Assembly (NCBI GenBank): GCA_013815505.1 | Contig: JACDGA010000149.1 | Location: forward strand, 1-5,147 | Reading direction: 5' to 3' | From: Acidimicrobiia bacterium | GTDB taxonomy: Bacteria; Actinomycetota; Acidimicrobiia; Acidimicrobiales; Ilumatobacteraceae | Length of the DNA: 5,147 nt | In this document: piece after piece, positions 1 through 5,147 of the stretch | How positions within the stretch are numbered: position 1 is the first letter of the stretch | Layout of the letters: each line of letters starts with the position of its first letter | The notes under the pieces: model-generated | The model's database searches: none | What the model saw: only the letters and a program-made list of their open reading frames with translations | Told to the model about the DNA's origin: nothing | Position numbers and translations under genes: made by a program

Positions 1-280
1 GTGCCGTGTACAGGTCGTTGCACAGCGCCGCACGCACGCCGCGCACGGTGTTGGCGGCGAGCTGCTCGCCTTGCCCACTGCCGCCGAGCACGATGCCGAG
101 ATCGGCGTCGCCGTCGCGGACGCTGCGTCCGACGGCGGCGCAGATGGGTGGGTAGTCGACGGACTCGGTGGAGTCGGTGCCGTGGTCGACGAGCTCGTGG
201 CCGGCGTCGAGGAGCACAGCAGAGAGGTGCTTCTTCAGCGGGTAGCCGGCGTGATCGGCGCCGATTGCGACTCGGGACAT
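1..280 (-). CDS. rpiB: Ribose-5-phosphate isomerase B (partial, C-terminus beyond the window)
   Basis: Interconverts ribose 5-phosphate and ribulose 5-phosphate in the cytosolic non-oxidative pentose-phosphate pathway (RpiB/LacAB family). Reading the minus strand from the ATG at 280-278 gives 93 residues before the window ends; the family is usually about 150 residues, so roughly the last third is missing. Seen directly: IGADHAGYPLKKHL at residues 6-19 with the phosphate- and sugar-binding Asp9-His10, DYP at 42-44, and GIVLGGSGQGEQLAAN at 62-77, then GVRAALCNDLYTA. The catalytic Cys of the E. coli enzyme (ICGTG motif) is replaced by Gly, and Glu72 stands in the GQGEQ motif; this matches the mycobacterial type of RpiB, where that Glu is the proposed base. 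The start is fixed by the family N-terminus, with a TAGGAT box 8 nt upstream. The gene is divergent from the thiolase-like gene and on the same strand as zwf at the far end. Identification is very secure. Confidence 0.96.
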   Translation of the reverse strand, partial: MSRVAIGADHAGYPLKKHLSAVLLDAGHELVDHGTDSTESVDYPPICAAVGRSVRDGDADLGIVLGGSGQGEQLAANTVRGVRAALCNDLYTA

Positions 281-288
281 CGAGCCGA

Positions 289-294
289 ATCCTA
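289..294 (-). promoter_or_regulatory. Putative -10 box (TAGGAT) or Shine-Dalgarno for rpiB
   Basis: On the minus strand the sequence reads TAGGAT, then 8 nt, then the rpiB ATG. It fits the actinobacterial TANNNT -10 motif placed for a leaderless or nearly leaderless transcript. The AGGA core could equally act as a ribosome binding site with 9 nt spacing, so its role is ambiguous. Confidence 0.45.
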
Positions 295-322
295 CGTTGC
301 CCGCCGCGGCGCCGGCCCGGTC

Positions 323-344
323 TCGTGCTTGCAAGCGGGCACGA
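323..344. promoter_or_regulatory. Candidate operator: dyad TCGTGC-N10-GCACGA
   Basis: Two perfect 6-bp half-sites are separated by 10 bp. The wider region can also pair as CCGGTC (317-322) with GACCGG (343-348), giving an imperfect stem from 317 to 348 with a 2-nt offset. The dyad centre lies about 50 bp upstream of the thiolase-like start and about 53 bp upstream of the rpiB start, so it is almost midway between the two -10 boxes. This suits a shared regulator site, but no regulator gene is in the window and a chance dyad in GC-rich DNA is possible. Confidence 0.3.
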
Positions 345-369
345 CCGGTGGGCGGTCCGCGGCGGCTCC

Positions 370-375
370 TACGAT
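370..375 (+). promoter_or_regulatory. Putative -10 box (TACGAT) for a leaderless thiolase-like transcript
   Basis: TACGAT matches TANNNT and is followed by exactly 7 nt and then the GTG at 383. There is no purine-rich Shine-Dalgarno in those 7 nt. Together these suggest transcription begins at or next to the start codon. The same hexamer and spacing precede the peptidase gene (2890-2895). No clear -35 hexamer is visible. Confidence 0.5.
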
Positions 376-382
376 CCCCGTC

Positions 383-1858
383 GTGCCCGTCGACGATCGC
401 TCTCCCGTCATCATCGGCGTCGGTGAGCACGTCCACCGCGCGGACGGACTCGACGACGCGCTCGACCCCGTCGATCTCATGGGTGAGGCGATGCGGGCCG
501 CAGCGAGCGACGCCGGCCTGTCCGCCGTACCGTCACCCGACTCGCTGCGCGTGATCCAGATGTTCTCGTGGCGCTACGGCAACCCCGGAGCGATCCTCGC
601 CCGCCGCCTCGGCATCGACGTGCGCCACCATGCGTACGGCCCGGTCGGAGGCAACACGCCGCAGTCGATCGTCAACCTCACGGCGGCGTCGATCCAACGC
701 GGCGAGCTCGACCTTGCCATCGTCACCGGTGCGGAGGCGTGGCGGACGCGGATGCGGGCCCGCCGCGCCGACGCCACACTCGAGTGGGAGCGCGATCCGT
801 CGACGCCCGACGCCATCGGCAGCGAGCTCGAGATGAACCTGCCGGCCGAGACCGACCTCGGCATCGTGATGCCGGTGCAGGTGTACCCGATGTTCGAGTC
901 GGCACTGCGCGCCAGCGCCGGCCGCGACGTCGACGCCCATCTCCATCACATCGCCGGCCTGTGGTCGGCGATGAGCGACGTCGCCGCCGAGAATCCGTAC
1001 GCCTGGAGCCAGCGCTCGTTCACGTCTGACGAGCTGGCGACGACAGGTCCTGACAACCGCATGATCGGGCTTCCGTACCCGAAGCGACTGAACTCGAACA
1101 ACGACGTCGACATGGGTGCCGCAGCGATCATCTGCTCGGCGACGACCGCCGCCCGCCTCGGCGTCCCGCGGTCACAGTGGGTCTTCGTGCACGCCGGCAC
1201 CGAGACGCACGAGCACCCGTTCGTGTCGCACCGCAACGAGTTCACGCGCACGCCTGCGATCGAGATCGGCGGCCGGCGAGTGCTCGCGCTCGCCGGGCTC
1301 GACATCGACGACGTCGCACTGCTCGACCTCTACTCTTGCTTCCCCTCGGCTACGCAACTCGGCGCGGCGTCGCTCGGCATCGCGCTCGACCGTCCGCTCA
1401 CGCTGACCGGCGGCATGGCCTTCGCCGGCGGCCCCTGGAACAGCTATGTCCTGCACGCGATCGCGGCGATGACGACATCGCTGCGCGAGCGGTACGGCGA
1501 GCACGGCCTCGTCTGGGGCAATGGTGGCTACGTGACGAAGCACTCGTTCGGCGTCTACTCGACGACGCCGCCGGATGACGGGTTCCGTTTCGACGAACCC
1601 CAGGCCGAAGTCGACGCGCTGCCCCGCCGCGAGCTCGCAACCGGCGCCGACGCTGCAGGCGCTGGTTGCGTCGAGGGCTACACCGTGATGCACGACCGTG
1701 AGCAACGGCCAGAGCTCGCGATCGTCTCGTGCCGTCTCGCCGACGGTCGCCGGGCGTGGGGCACGAGTCGTGACGACGACGTCACGAACGCGATGTGCGA
1801 CGGTGAATGGGTCGGCGCCGACGTCACACTCGACGCCGGCGCCACCCTGCGCCTCTGA
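383..1858 (+). CDS. Thiolase-like protein type 1 (acetyl-CoA acetyltransferase family, with extra C-terminal domain)
   Basis: A 491-residue protein of the thiolase superfamily, closest by motif to the thiolase-like protein type 1 (TLP1) group of mycobacteria, whose members are about this long. Seen: an N-terminal PVIIGVGE strand (residues 8-15), GGNTPQSIVN at 89-98, GELDLAIVTGAEA at 107-119, DLYSCFPSA at 315-323, TGGMAFAGGPWNSY at 342-355 and VWGNGGYVTKHSFG at 377-390. The last ~75 residues (about 415-491, YTVMHDREQRPELAIVSCRL and on) look like the additional OB-fold-like C-terminal domain of TLP1. The usual nucleophilic Cys (at the GGNTPQ turn), the His of GHP (here GGP) and the second Cys are all absent, so ordinary thiolysis or Claisen condensation is unlikely; acyl-CoA or lipid binding, or another chemistry, is open. 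The reading frame stays open upstream to 71, but that part overlaps rpiB and has no family similarity; GTG 383 puts the family N-terminus at residue 8. No signal peptide or membrane segment, so cytosolic. Followed 88 bp later by the nucleoside hydrolase on the same strand. Confidence 0.85.
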   Translation: MPVDDRSPVIIGVGEHVHRADGLDDALDPVDLMGEAMRAAASDAGLSAVPSPDSLRVIQMFSWRYGNPGAILARRLGIDVRHHAYGPVGGNTPQSIVNLTAASIQRGELDLAIVTGAEAWRTRMRARRADATLEWERDPSTPDAIGSELEMNLPAETDLGIVMPVQVYPMFESALRASAGRDVDAHLHHIAGLWSAMSDVAAENPYAWSQRSFTSDELATTGPDNRMIGLPYPKRLNSNNDVDMGAAAIICSATTAARLGVPRSQWVFVHAGTETHEHPFVSHRNEFTRTPAIEIGGRRVLALAGLDIDDVALLDLYSCFPSATQLGAASLGIALDRPLTLTGGMAFAGGPWNSYVLHAIAAMTTSLRERYGEHGLVWGNGGYVTKHSFGVYSTTPPDDGFRFDEPQAEVDALPRRELATGADAAGAGCVEGYTVMHDREQRPELAIVSCRLADGRRAWGTSRDDDVTNAMCDGEWVGADVTLDAGATLRL

Positions 1859-1861
1859 CCG

Positions 1862-1873
1862 GTCGACGTCGAC
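1862..1873. repeat. 12-bp perfect palindrome GTCGACGTCGAC
   Basis: It lies 3 bp after the thiolase-like stop codon, in the 88-bp gap before the nucleoside hydrolase gene. Read as RNA, GGTCG (1861-1865) can pair with CGACC (1873-1877) around a 7-nt loop, but no T-run follows, so it is not a standard intrinsic terminator. GTCGAC is common in this DNA, and chance is a fair explanation. Confidence 0.3.
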
Positions 1874-1935
1874 GACCATGCAGCCGACGAGCAGGGCGAC
1901 CTCACGGGAGATGACCGGCGACGGCGACGTCTGCC

Positions 1936-1939
1936 AGGA
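1936..1939 (+). promoter_or_regulatory. Ribosome binding site (AGGA) for the nucleoside hydrolase
   Basis: AGGA lies 7 nt before the GTG at 1947, a standard Shine-Dalgarno distance, and this decides the start. Two earlier in-frame ATGs (1878 and 1911) would add residues not seen in the family. The surrounding CAGGAT, 6 nt before the GTG, also resembles a degenerate -10 box, so an independent leaderless start cannot be excluded. Confidence 0.5.
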
Positions 1940-1946
1940 TCCGGAC

Positions 1947-2876
1947 GTGAACGCGATCCCGATGATCCTCGACTGCGATCCCGGACACGACGACGCCATC
2001 GCCATCATCGCTGCGGCACACCACGCCGAGTTGCTCGGCATCACCACGGTCGCCGGCAACGCGCCGCTGGAGCGGACGACGTTCAACGCCTGCGTCGTTC
2101 GCGACTTGCTCGGCGACCCCTCGCTCACCGTGCACAGCGGGGCGGCACGACCGCTCGTCGCGCCGCCACGCCCAGCTGCGCACATCCACGGCGAGAGCGG
2201 GCTCGACGGTGCCGACCTCCCCGAGCCGGTGCGCGGTGCTGACGGCGACGACGCCGTGTCGTTCATCATCGAGACGTGCAGGGCGAGGGAAGGCACCTGG
2301 CTCGTGCCGATCGGCCCGTTCACGAACGTCGCCATGGCGCTGCGCGCGGCACCCGACCTCGGCCGCCGCCTCGCCGGAATCTCCGTCATGGGAGGCGGGA
2401 CGTTCGGCAACCGAACGGCGTGCGCGGAGTTCAACATCTGGGCCGACCCTCACGCCGCCGACATCGTCTTCGGATACGGCGGTCCGCTCGTGATGGCGCC
2501 GCTCGATCTCACGTTCCAGCTGCAGGCGACCGCACCACGGATCGAGGCAGTGCGCGACGTCGGCGGAGTGCTCGCGCCGGTGCTCGCCGACCTCCTCACG
2601 TTCTTCTCCGGCACGTACCTAGGTCGGAACGAGGGAATCGACGGCGCACCCGTGCACGATCCTTGTGCCGTGCTGGCGCTGACGCACCCGCATCTGTTCG
2701 AGCGTGCGCCCCGACACGTCGTCGTCGAGACCTACGGCGAGCACACGGCGGGGATGACGGTCATCGATCGGCGTCGGTTGCGCGAGCGTCCTCCGGCGAA
2801 CACCGACGTGCTGGTGTCGCTCGACGCGGACGCCGTGTGGCAGCTGATCGTCGACGCCATCGCATCTCGCGCTTGA
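1947..2876 (+). CDS. Nucleoside hydrolase (inosine-uridine preferring, IUNH family)
   Basis: A 309-residue cytosolic enzyme that cleaves the N-glycosidic bond of ribonucleosides to free base and ribose in nucleoside salvage; the family is normally about 310-330 residues. Seen: the calcium-binding DCDPGHDD signature at residues 9-16, TTVAGNAPLERTTFNA at 33-48, HGESGL at 81-86, IGPFTNVAMAL at 122-132 (Thr126, Ca-ligand position), MGGGTFGN at 148-155, AEFNIWADPHAADIVF at 160-175, and VHDP at 236-239 with His237 and Asp238. From family knowledge, Asp11, Asp16, Thr126 and Asp238 should hold the Ca2+. His81 and His237 occupy the positions of the two active-site His of pyrimidine-preferring members such as E. 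coli YeiK. The base preference cannot be read from sequence alone. GTG 1947 is chosen by the AGGA site and by the closeness of the DxD motif; ATG 1962 is an alternative. It lies 88 bp after the thiolase-like gene and 26 bp before the peptidase gene. The ribose it releases would, once phosphorylated, feed RpiB encoded nearby. Confidence 0.94.
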   Translation: MNAIPMILDCDPGHDDAIAIIAAAHHAELLGITTVAGNAPLERTTFNACVVRDLLGDPSLTVHSGAARPLVAPPRPAAHIHGESGLDGADLPEPVRGADGDDAVSFIIETCRAREGTWLVPIGPFTNVAMALRAAPDLGRRLAGISVMGGGTFGNRTACAEFNIWADPHAADIVFGYGGPLVMAPLDLTFQLQATAPRIEAVRDVGGVLAPVLADLLTFFSGTYLGRNEGIDGAPVHDPCAVLALTHPHLFERAPRHVVVETYGEHTAGMTVIDRRRLRERPPANTDVLVSLDADAVWQLIVDAIASRA

Positions 2877-2889
2877 CGGGGCGCCCGCT

Positions 2890-2895
2890 TACGAT
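2890..2895 (+). promoter_or_regulatory. Putative -10 box (TACGAT) for a leaderless peptidase transcript
   Basis: TACGAT lies in the 26-bp gap after the nucleoside hydrolase stop, followed by exactly 7 nt and then the peptidase ATG at 2903. No Shine-Dalgarno is present in the 7 nt. A TTGACG occurs at 2873-2878, but only 11 bp separate it from the box, too short for a normal -35. The peptidase may therefore have its own leaderless promoter in addition to read-through from upstream. Confidence 0.45.
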
Positions 2896-2902
2896 CTCGT
2901 CG

Positions 2903-5011
2903 ATGGCCGACGGCGACACATTCCCACGTCAGTACGCGCGGACGCGTCGCTTCACCCTCGGCGAGCCGCGCACGATCACGGTGTCCACAGACGGCTCGCG
3001 CATCGTGTTCCTGCGCTCGCGCAGCGGTGTCGACCCGGTCAACGCGCTGTGGACCATCGACGCCGGAACAGGGGCCGAGCGCGTCGTCGCCGACCCGTCG
3101 ACGCTCCTCGGCGACCTCGACGAAGCCGACCTCCCCGCCGAGGAGCGCGCCAGACGCGAACGGGTACGCGAATCCGGCGGCGGGATCACGAGCTACGCCA
3201 CTGACGATGCCGTGGCCGTCGCCGCCTTCACGATCGCCGGCCGCCTGTTCGTCGCCAGCCTCGTAGACGGCACCGCTCGCGAGCTCGCCGTCGCCGGGCC
3301 GGTGTTCGACCCACGCCCCGACCCGCTCGCACAGCGGGTGGCGTATGTCAGCGGCCGGCTGCTCTGCATCGGCGAGCTCGACGGCAGCTGGCGGGTGCTC
3401 GCCGGTGACGACCCCGACGAGCCCGACACGGTGTCGTGGGGCTCCGCCGAGTTCGTCGCCGCCGAGGAGATGGACCGTCAGCGCGGGTTCTGGTGGAGCC
3501 CGGAAGGCACCACGATCGCCGCCTGCCGGGTGGACGTTGCGGCCGTCCCGCTGTGGACGATCGCGGATCCGTCCGATCCGGCGAGCCCTCCCGTCCAACA
3601 CCGCTATCCCTCGGCGGGCAGCGACAACGCCGATGTGCGCCTCTTCCTGCTGCCGCTCGACGGCGACGAGCAGGAGGTCGAGGTGCGATGGGATCGTGAC
3701 GCCTTCCCGTACCTCGCCGACGTCCGCTGGGACGACCACGGTCTCGTGCTCACGCTGCAGTCACGCGATCAGCGCACGCTCGCCGTCGTTCGGGCCGATC
3801 GCGACACGGGCAACACCATCGGCCTGTTCGCCGATCAGGACGAGCAGTGGGTCGAGCTCGTCCCGGGATCGCCGCGCCACGATCACCTCGAACGGCTCGT
3901 CGTGTGCGCGGACCGTGACGGTGCGCGCCGACTTCTCGTGGGTGGCGCCGTGACGACACCGGCCGATCAGCAGGTGCGGGCCGTGCTCGACGCCACCGAG
4001 ACCGGCATCGTGTACACCGCCAACCCCGTGGCCGATGCGACCGTGCAGCACGTGTGGCGGCTCCTCCCCGACGGCACCAACGAGGCGCTCACCGACGAGC
4101 CCGGCGTGCACAGCGCGGTCTGCGGCGGCGAGACGGTCGTGATCAGATCGGCGACGCTCGACGAGTTCGGTACGTACACGGCGACGCTCGGCGGTGTCGT
4201 CATCGAGTCGTTCGCCGAGACACCGCTCGTGCATCCCGAGGTCCACCTGCTGCGGTCGTCGCGCCACGAGCTCGCCACGGCGGTGCTCGTGCCGTCGGAT
4301 CGATCGAAGTTCGACGCCGCGCTTCCGGTGCTGCTCGACCCCTACGGCGGCCCGCACGCGCTGCGCGTCCTCGCCGCCCGTGCGCCGTACCTCACGTCGC
4401 AGTGGTTCGCCGACCAGGGCTTTGTCGTGGTGGTCACGGACGGGCGTGGCACACCGGGACGCGGCCACGCGTGGGAGCGAGCCGTGCACGGCGACCTCGC
4501 CACCGCGCCGCTCGACGACCAGGTGGAGGGCCTCGAGGCGGCGGCGGCGTGGCTCGAACAGCAGGACCTCGGCGTGCGTTGCGACCTCGATCGGGTGGCG
4601 ATCCGGGGCTGGTCGTTCGGTGGCTACCTCGCCGCGCTCGCCGTGCTGCGGCGTCCCGACGTGTTCCACGCCGCGATTGCCGGGGCCCCGGTCACGGAGA
4701 TGCGGCTCTACGACACGCACTACACCGAGCGCTACCTCGGCGATCCCGGCTCCGATCCCGCGCCCTACGACGCCAGCTCGCTACTGCCGATCGCCGACCA
4801 GCTCACCCGTCCGCTCTTGATCATCCACGGCCTCGCCGACGACAACGTCGTCGCAGCGCACACGCTGCGGCTTTCGTCGGCGTTGCTCGCCGCCGGCAAG
4901 CCCCACGAGGTCCTCCCGCTCGTCGGGGTCACGCACATGACCCCGCAAGAAGTCGTCGCCGAAAACCTCCTCCTCCACCAACTCGACTTCCTCCGCCGCT
5001 CCCTCCCCTGA
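2903..5011 (+). CDS. Dipeptidyl peptidase IV-type prolyl oligopeptidase (family S9B), cytoplasmic
   Basis: A 702-residue serine peptidase that removes N-terminal dipeptides, typically after Pro or Ala, from peptides. Two domains are visible: an N-terminal eight-bladed beta-propeller of the DPP IV type (about residues 20-440) and a C-terminal alpha/beta-hydrolase (about 450-702). Propeller landmarks include AAEEMDRQRGFWWSPEG at 186-202; Glu188-Glu189 is the double Glu that binds the free amino terminus in DPP IV and separates it from endo-acting S9 members. In the hydrolase, the nucleophile elbow GWSFGGY (569-575) gives Ser571, HGLADDNV (642-649) gives Asp646, and THMT (677-680) gives His678. 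Oxyanion and S1-pocket Tyr481 (DPYGGPH), Tyr603, Tyr607 and Asn648 are kept, while the position of human Trp659 is Met600. There is no signal peptide or membrane anchor, unlike many secreted or membrane DPP IV enzymes. ATG 2903 is chosen for its TACGAT box and because upstream frame merely shadows the nucleoside hydrolase; TTG 2873, overlapping that gene's stop, is a weaker alternative. It converges on zwf. Confidence 0.95.
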   Translation: MADGDTFPRQYARTRRFTLGEPRTITVSTDGSRIVFLRSRSGVDPVNALWTIDAGTGAERVVADPSTLLGDLDEADLPAEERARRERVRESGGGITSYATDDAVAVAAFTIAGRLFVASLVDGTARELAVAGPVFDPRPDPLAQRVAYVSGRLLCIGELDGSWRVLAGDDPDEPDTVSWGSAEFVAAEEMDRQRGFWWSPEGTTIAACRVDVAAVPLWTIADPSDPASPPVQHRYPSAGSDNADVRLFLLPLDGDEQEVEVRWDRDAFPYLADVRWDDHGLVLTLQSRDQRTLAVVRADRDTGNTIGLFADQDEQWVELVPGSPRHDHLERLVVCADRDGARRLLVGGAVTTPADQQVRAVLDATETGIVYTANPVADATVQHVWRLLPDGTNEALTDEPGVHSAVCGGETVVIRSATLDEFGTYTATLGGVVIESFAETPLVHPEVHLLRSSRHELATAVLVPSDRSKFDAALPVLLDPYGGPHALRVLAARAPYLTSQWFADQGFVVVVTDGRGTPGRGHAWERAVHGDLATAPLDDQVEGLEAAAAWLEQQDLGVRCDLDRVAIRGWSFGGYLAALAVLRRPDVFHAAIAGAPVTEMRLYDTHYTERYLGDPGSDPAPYDASSLLPIADQLTRPLLIIHGLADDNVVAAHTLRLSSALLAAGKPHEVLPLVGVTHMTPQEVVAENLLLHQLDFLRRSLP
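4962..5009 (+). terminator. Candidate Rho-utilisation-like C-rich tract
   Basis: The final 48 nt of the peptidase gene before the last two bases of its stop codon contain 27 C and only 3 G, far from the balanced G+C of the rest of the gene. A C-rich, G-poor, unstructured RNA is the known hallmark of Rho loading. No hairpin plus T-run is present between the peptidase stop and zwf, so Rho-dependent termination is a plausible way to stop transcription running into the convergent gene. This is inferred from composition only, and the tract also encodes the Leu-rich C-terminal helix. Confidence 0.3.
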
Positions 5012-5033
5012 GCCCAGAGAGAAGGATTCGGCG

Positions 5034-5147
5034 TCACTCGCGCCAGGCGCGTTCGAAGGGGAGGCGCCAGGCGTGGGGGGCGACGAGCTGGTGGATGGCG
5101 TTCGGGCCCCATGAGCCCGACTGGTAGGCGCGTACCGGTGGCGGGTT
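5034..5147 (-). CDS. zwf: Glucose-6-phosphate 1-dehydrogenase (C-terminal fragment, rest beyond the window)
   Basis: Catalyses the first, NADP-reducing step of the oxidative pentose-phosphate pathway. Only the last 37 codons plus TGA (complement of 5036-5034) are in the window; the full enzyme is normally about 500 residues. Minus-strand translation gives PPVRAYQSGSWGPNAI, then LVAPHAWRLPFERAWRE and stop. The Y-x-x-GSWGP motif followed by a Trp-containing tail is the conserved C-terminus of this enzyme, and the HAWRLPFERAWRE ending is the form I recall from actinobacterial Zwf. The gene converges on the peptidase gene with 22 bp between stops, and shares strand and pathway with rpiB at the other end of the window. 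The evidence is short but distinctive. Confidence 0.88.
   Translation of the reverse strand, partial: NPPPVRAYQSGSWGPNAIHQLVAPHAWRLPFERAWRE

Larger units (their letters stand above)
281..382. promoter_or_regulatory. Divergent intergenic promoter region between rpiB and the thiolase-like gene
   Basis: This 102-bp gap separates two start codons that point away from each other. It contains a TANNNT box for each gene (289-294 on the minus strand, 370-375 on the plus strand) and a dyad near its middle (323-344), beside a 10-bp palindrome GCTTGCAAGC at 327-336. I see no convincing TTGACA-like -35 hexamer at 16-18 bp from either box. No reading frame here resembles a protein. Confidence 0.6.

Noticed and set aside
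71..382. Open frame continuing 104 codons upstream of the thiolase-like GTG
   Set aside because: It overlaps rpiB in antisense, has no similarity to the family, and the family N-terminal strand begins just after GTG 383.
1..426. Plus-strand Arg-rich open frame starting at base 1
   Set aside because: Arg/Ala-rich low-complexity translation, antisense to a clearly recognisable rpiB; a GC-rich shadow.
1172..2437. Minus-strand open frame of 421 codons
   Set aside because: It lies opposite the thiolase-like and nucleoside hydrolase genes, both of which have clear family motifs; the translation shows no motifs.
2873..2878. TTGACG as a -35 box for the peptidase
   Set aside because: Only 11 bp from the TACGAT box; normal spacing is about 16-18 bp.
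2276..2902. 209-codon open extension upstream of the peptidase start
   Set aside because: Arg-rich out-of-frame reading of the nucleoside hydrolase gene, with no S9 family counterpart.
2732..3739. Minus-strand open frame of 335 codons
   Set aside because: Antisense to the peptidase propeller and the nucleoside hydrolase end; composition-driven, with no recognisable domain.
3761..4720. Minus-strand open frame of 319 codons
   Set aside because: Antisense to the peptidase, including its catalytic Ser region; His/Arg/Glu-rich shadow translation.
5040..5073. Direct repeat GCGCCAGGCG (5040-5049 and 5064-5073), also hairpin-like
   Set aside because: Both copies encode Ala-Trp-Arg within the zwf tail (HAWR...RAWR), so protein sequence explains it.
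4054..5127. Plus-strand 357-codon open frame
   Set aside because: Frame-shifted shadow of the peptidase running into zwf antisense; Arg/Pro repeats without domains.
1..5147. CRISPR array, tRNA/rRNA gene, insertion sequence, toxin-antitoxin or phage genes
   Set aside because: No regularly spaced repeats, cloverleaf, terminal inverted repeats, or matching small genes were seen on either strand.

Overview
The window is high-GC DNA with dense, tightly packed genes and strong G/C preference at third codon positions. It most likely comes from an actinobacterium. Four sequence traits support this: an RpiB with the mycobacterial-type active site (Glu in place of the enteric Cys), a thiolase-like protein of the type known from mycobacteria, a glucose-6-phosphate dehydrogenase tail ending in the Trp-Arg-rich form I associate with actinobacteria, and start codons sitting 7-8 nt after a TANNNT box, as in leaderless actinobacterial transcripts. 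I cannot name the genus; Acidimicrobiia-like lineages are a guess.

Layout. Positions 1-280 (minus strand) hold the N-terminal 93 residues of ribose-5-phosphate isomerase B (rpiB), cut by the window edge. A 102-bp divergent intergenic region (281-382) follows, with two opposed -10 boxes and a central dyad. Three plus-strand genes come next: a thiolase-like protein type 1 (383-1858), an inosine-uridine-preferring type nucleoside hydrolase (1947-2876) and a cytoplasmic dipeptidyl peptidase IV of family S9 (2903-5011). The last 37 codons of glucose-6-phosphate dehydrogenase (zwf) enter from the right on the minus strand (5034-5147), converging on the peptidase gene with only 22 bp between.

How it fits together. 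zwf and rpiB are both pentose-phosphate pathway genes and both lie on the minus strand. The plus-strand trio therefore sits between two genes that might otherwise belong to one pathway cluster. The nucleoside hydrolase frees ribose from nucleosides, which after phosphorylation is the substrate pool of RpiB, so at least that member of the trio has a metabolic link to the flanks. The peptidase (Xaa-Pro dipeptides from peptides) and the thiolase-like protein (acyl-CoA or acyl-carrier related, probably not a classical thiolase) look like general catabolic or housekeeping functions.

I see no RNA gene, CRISPR array, insertion sequence or defence system, and no evidence of an undescribed multi-gene system. 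The points most worth checking are the thiolase-like protein without thiolase catalytic residues, the repeated TACGAT-N7-start arrangement, the dyad midway between the divergent promoters, and a C-rich/G-poor tract at the end of the peptidase gene that resembles a Rho-loading region.
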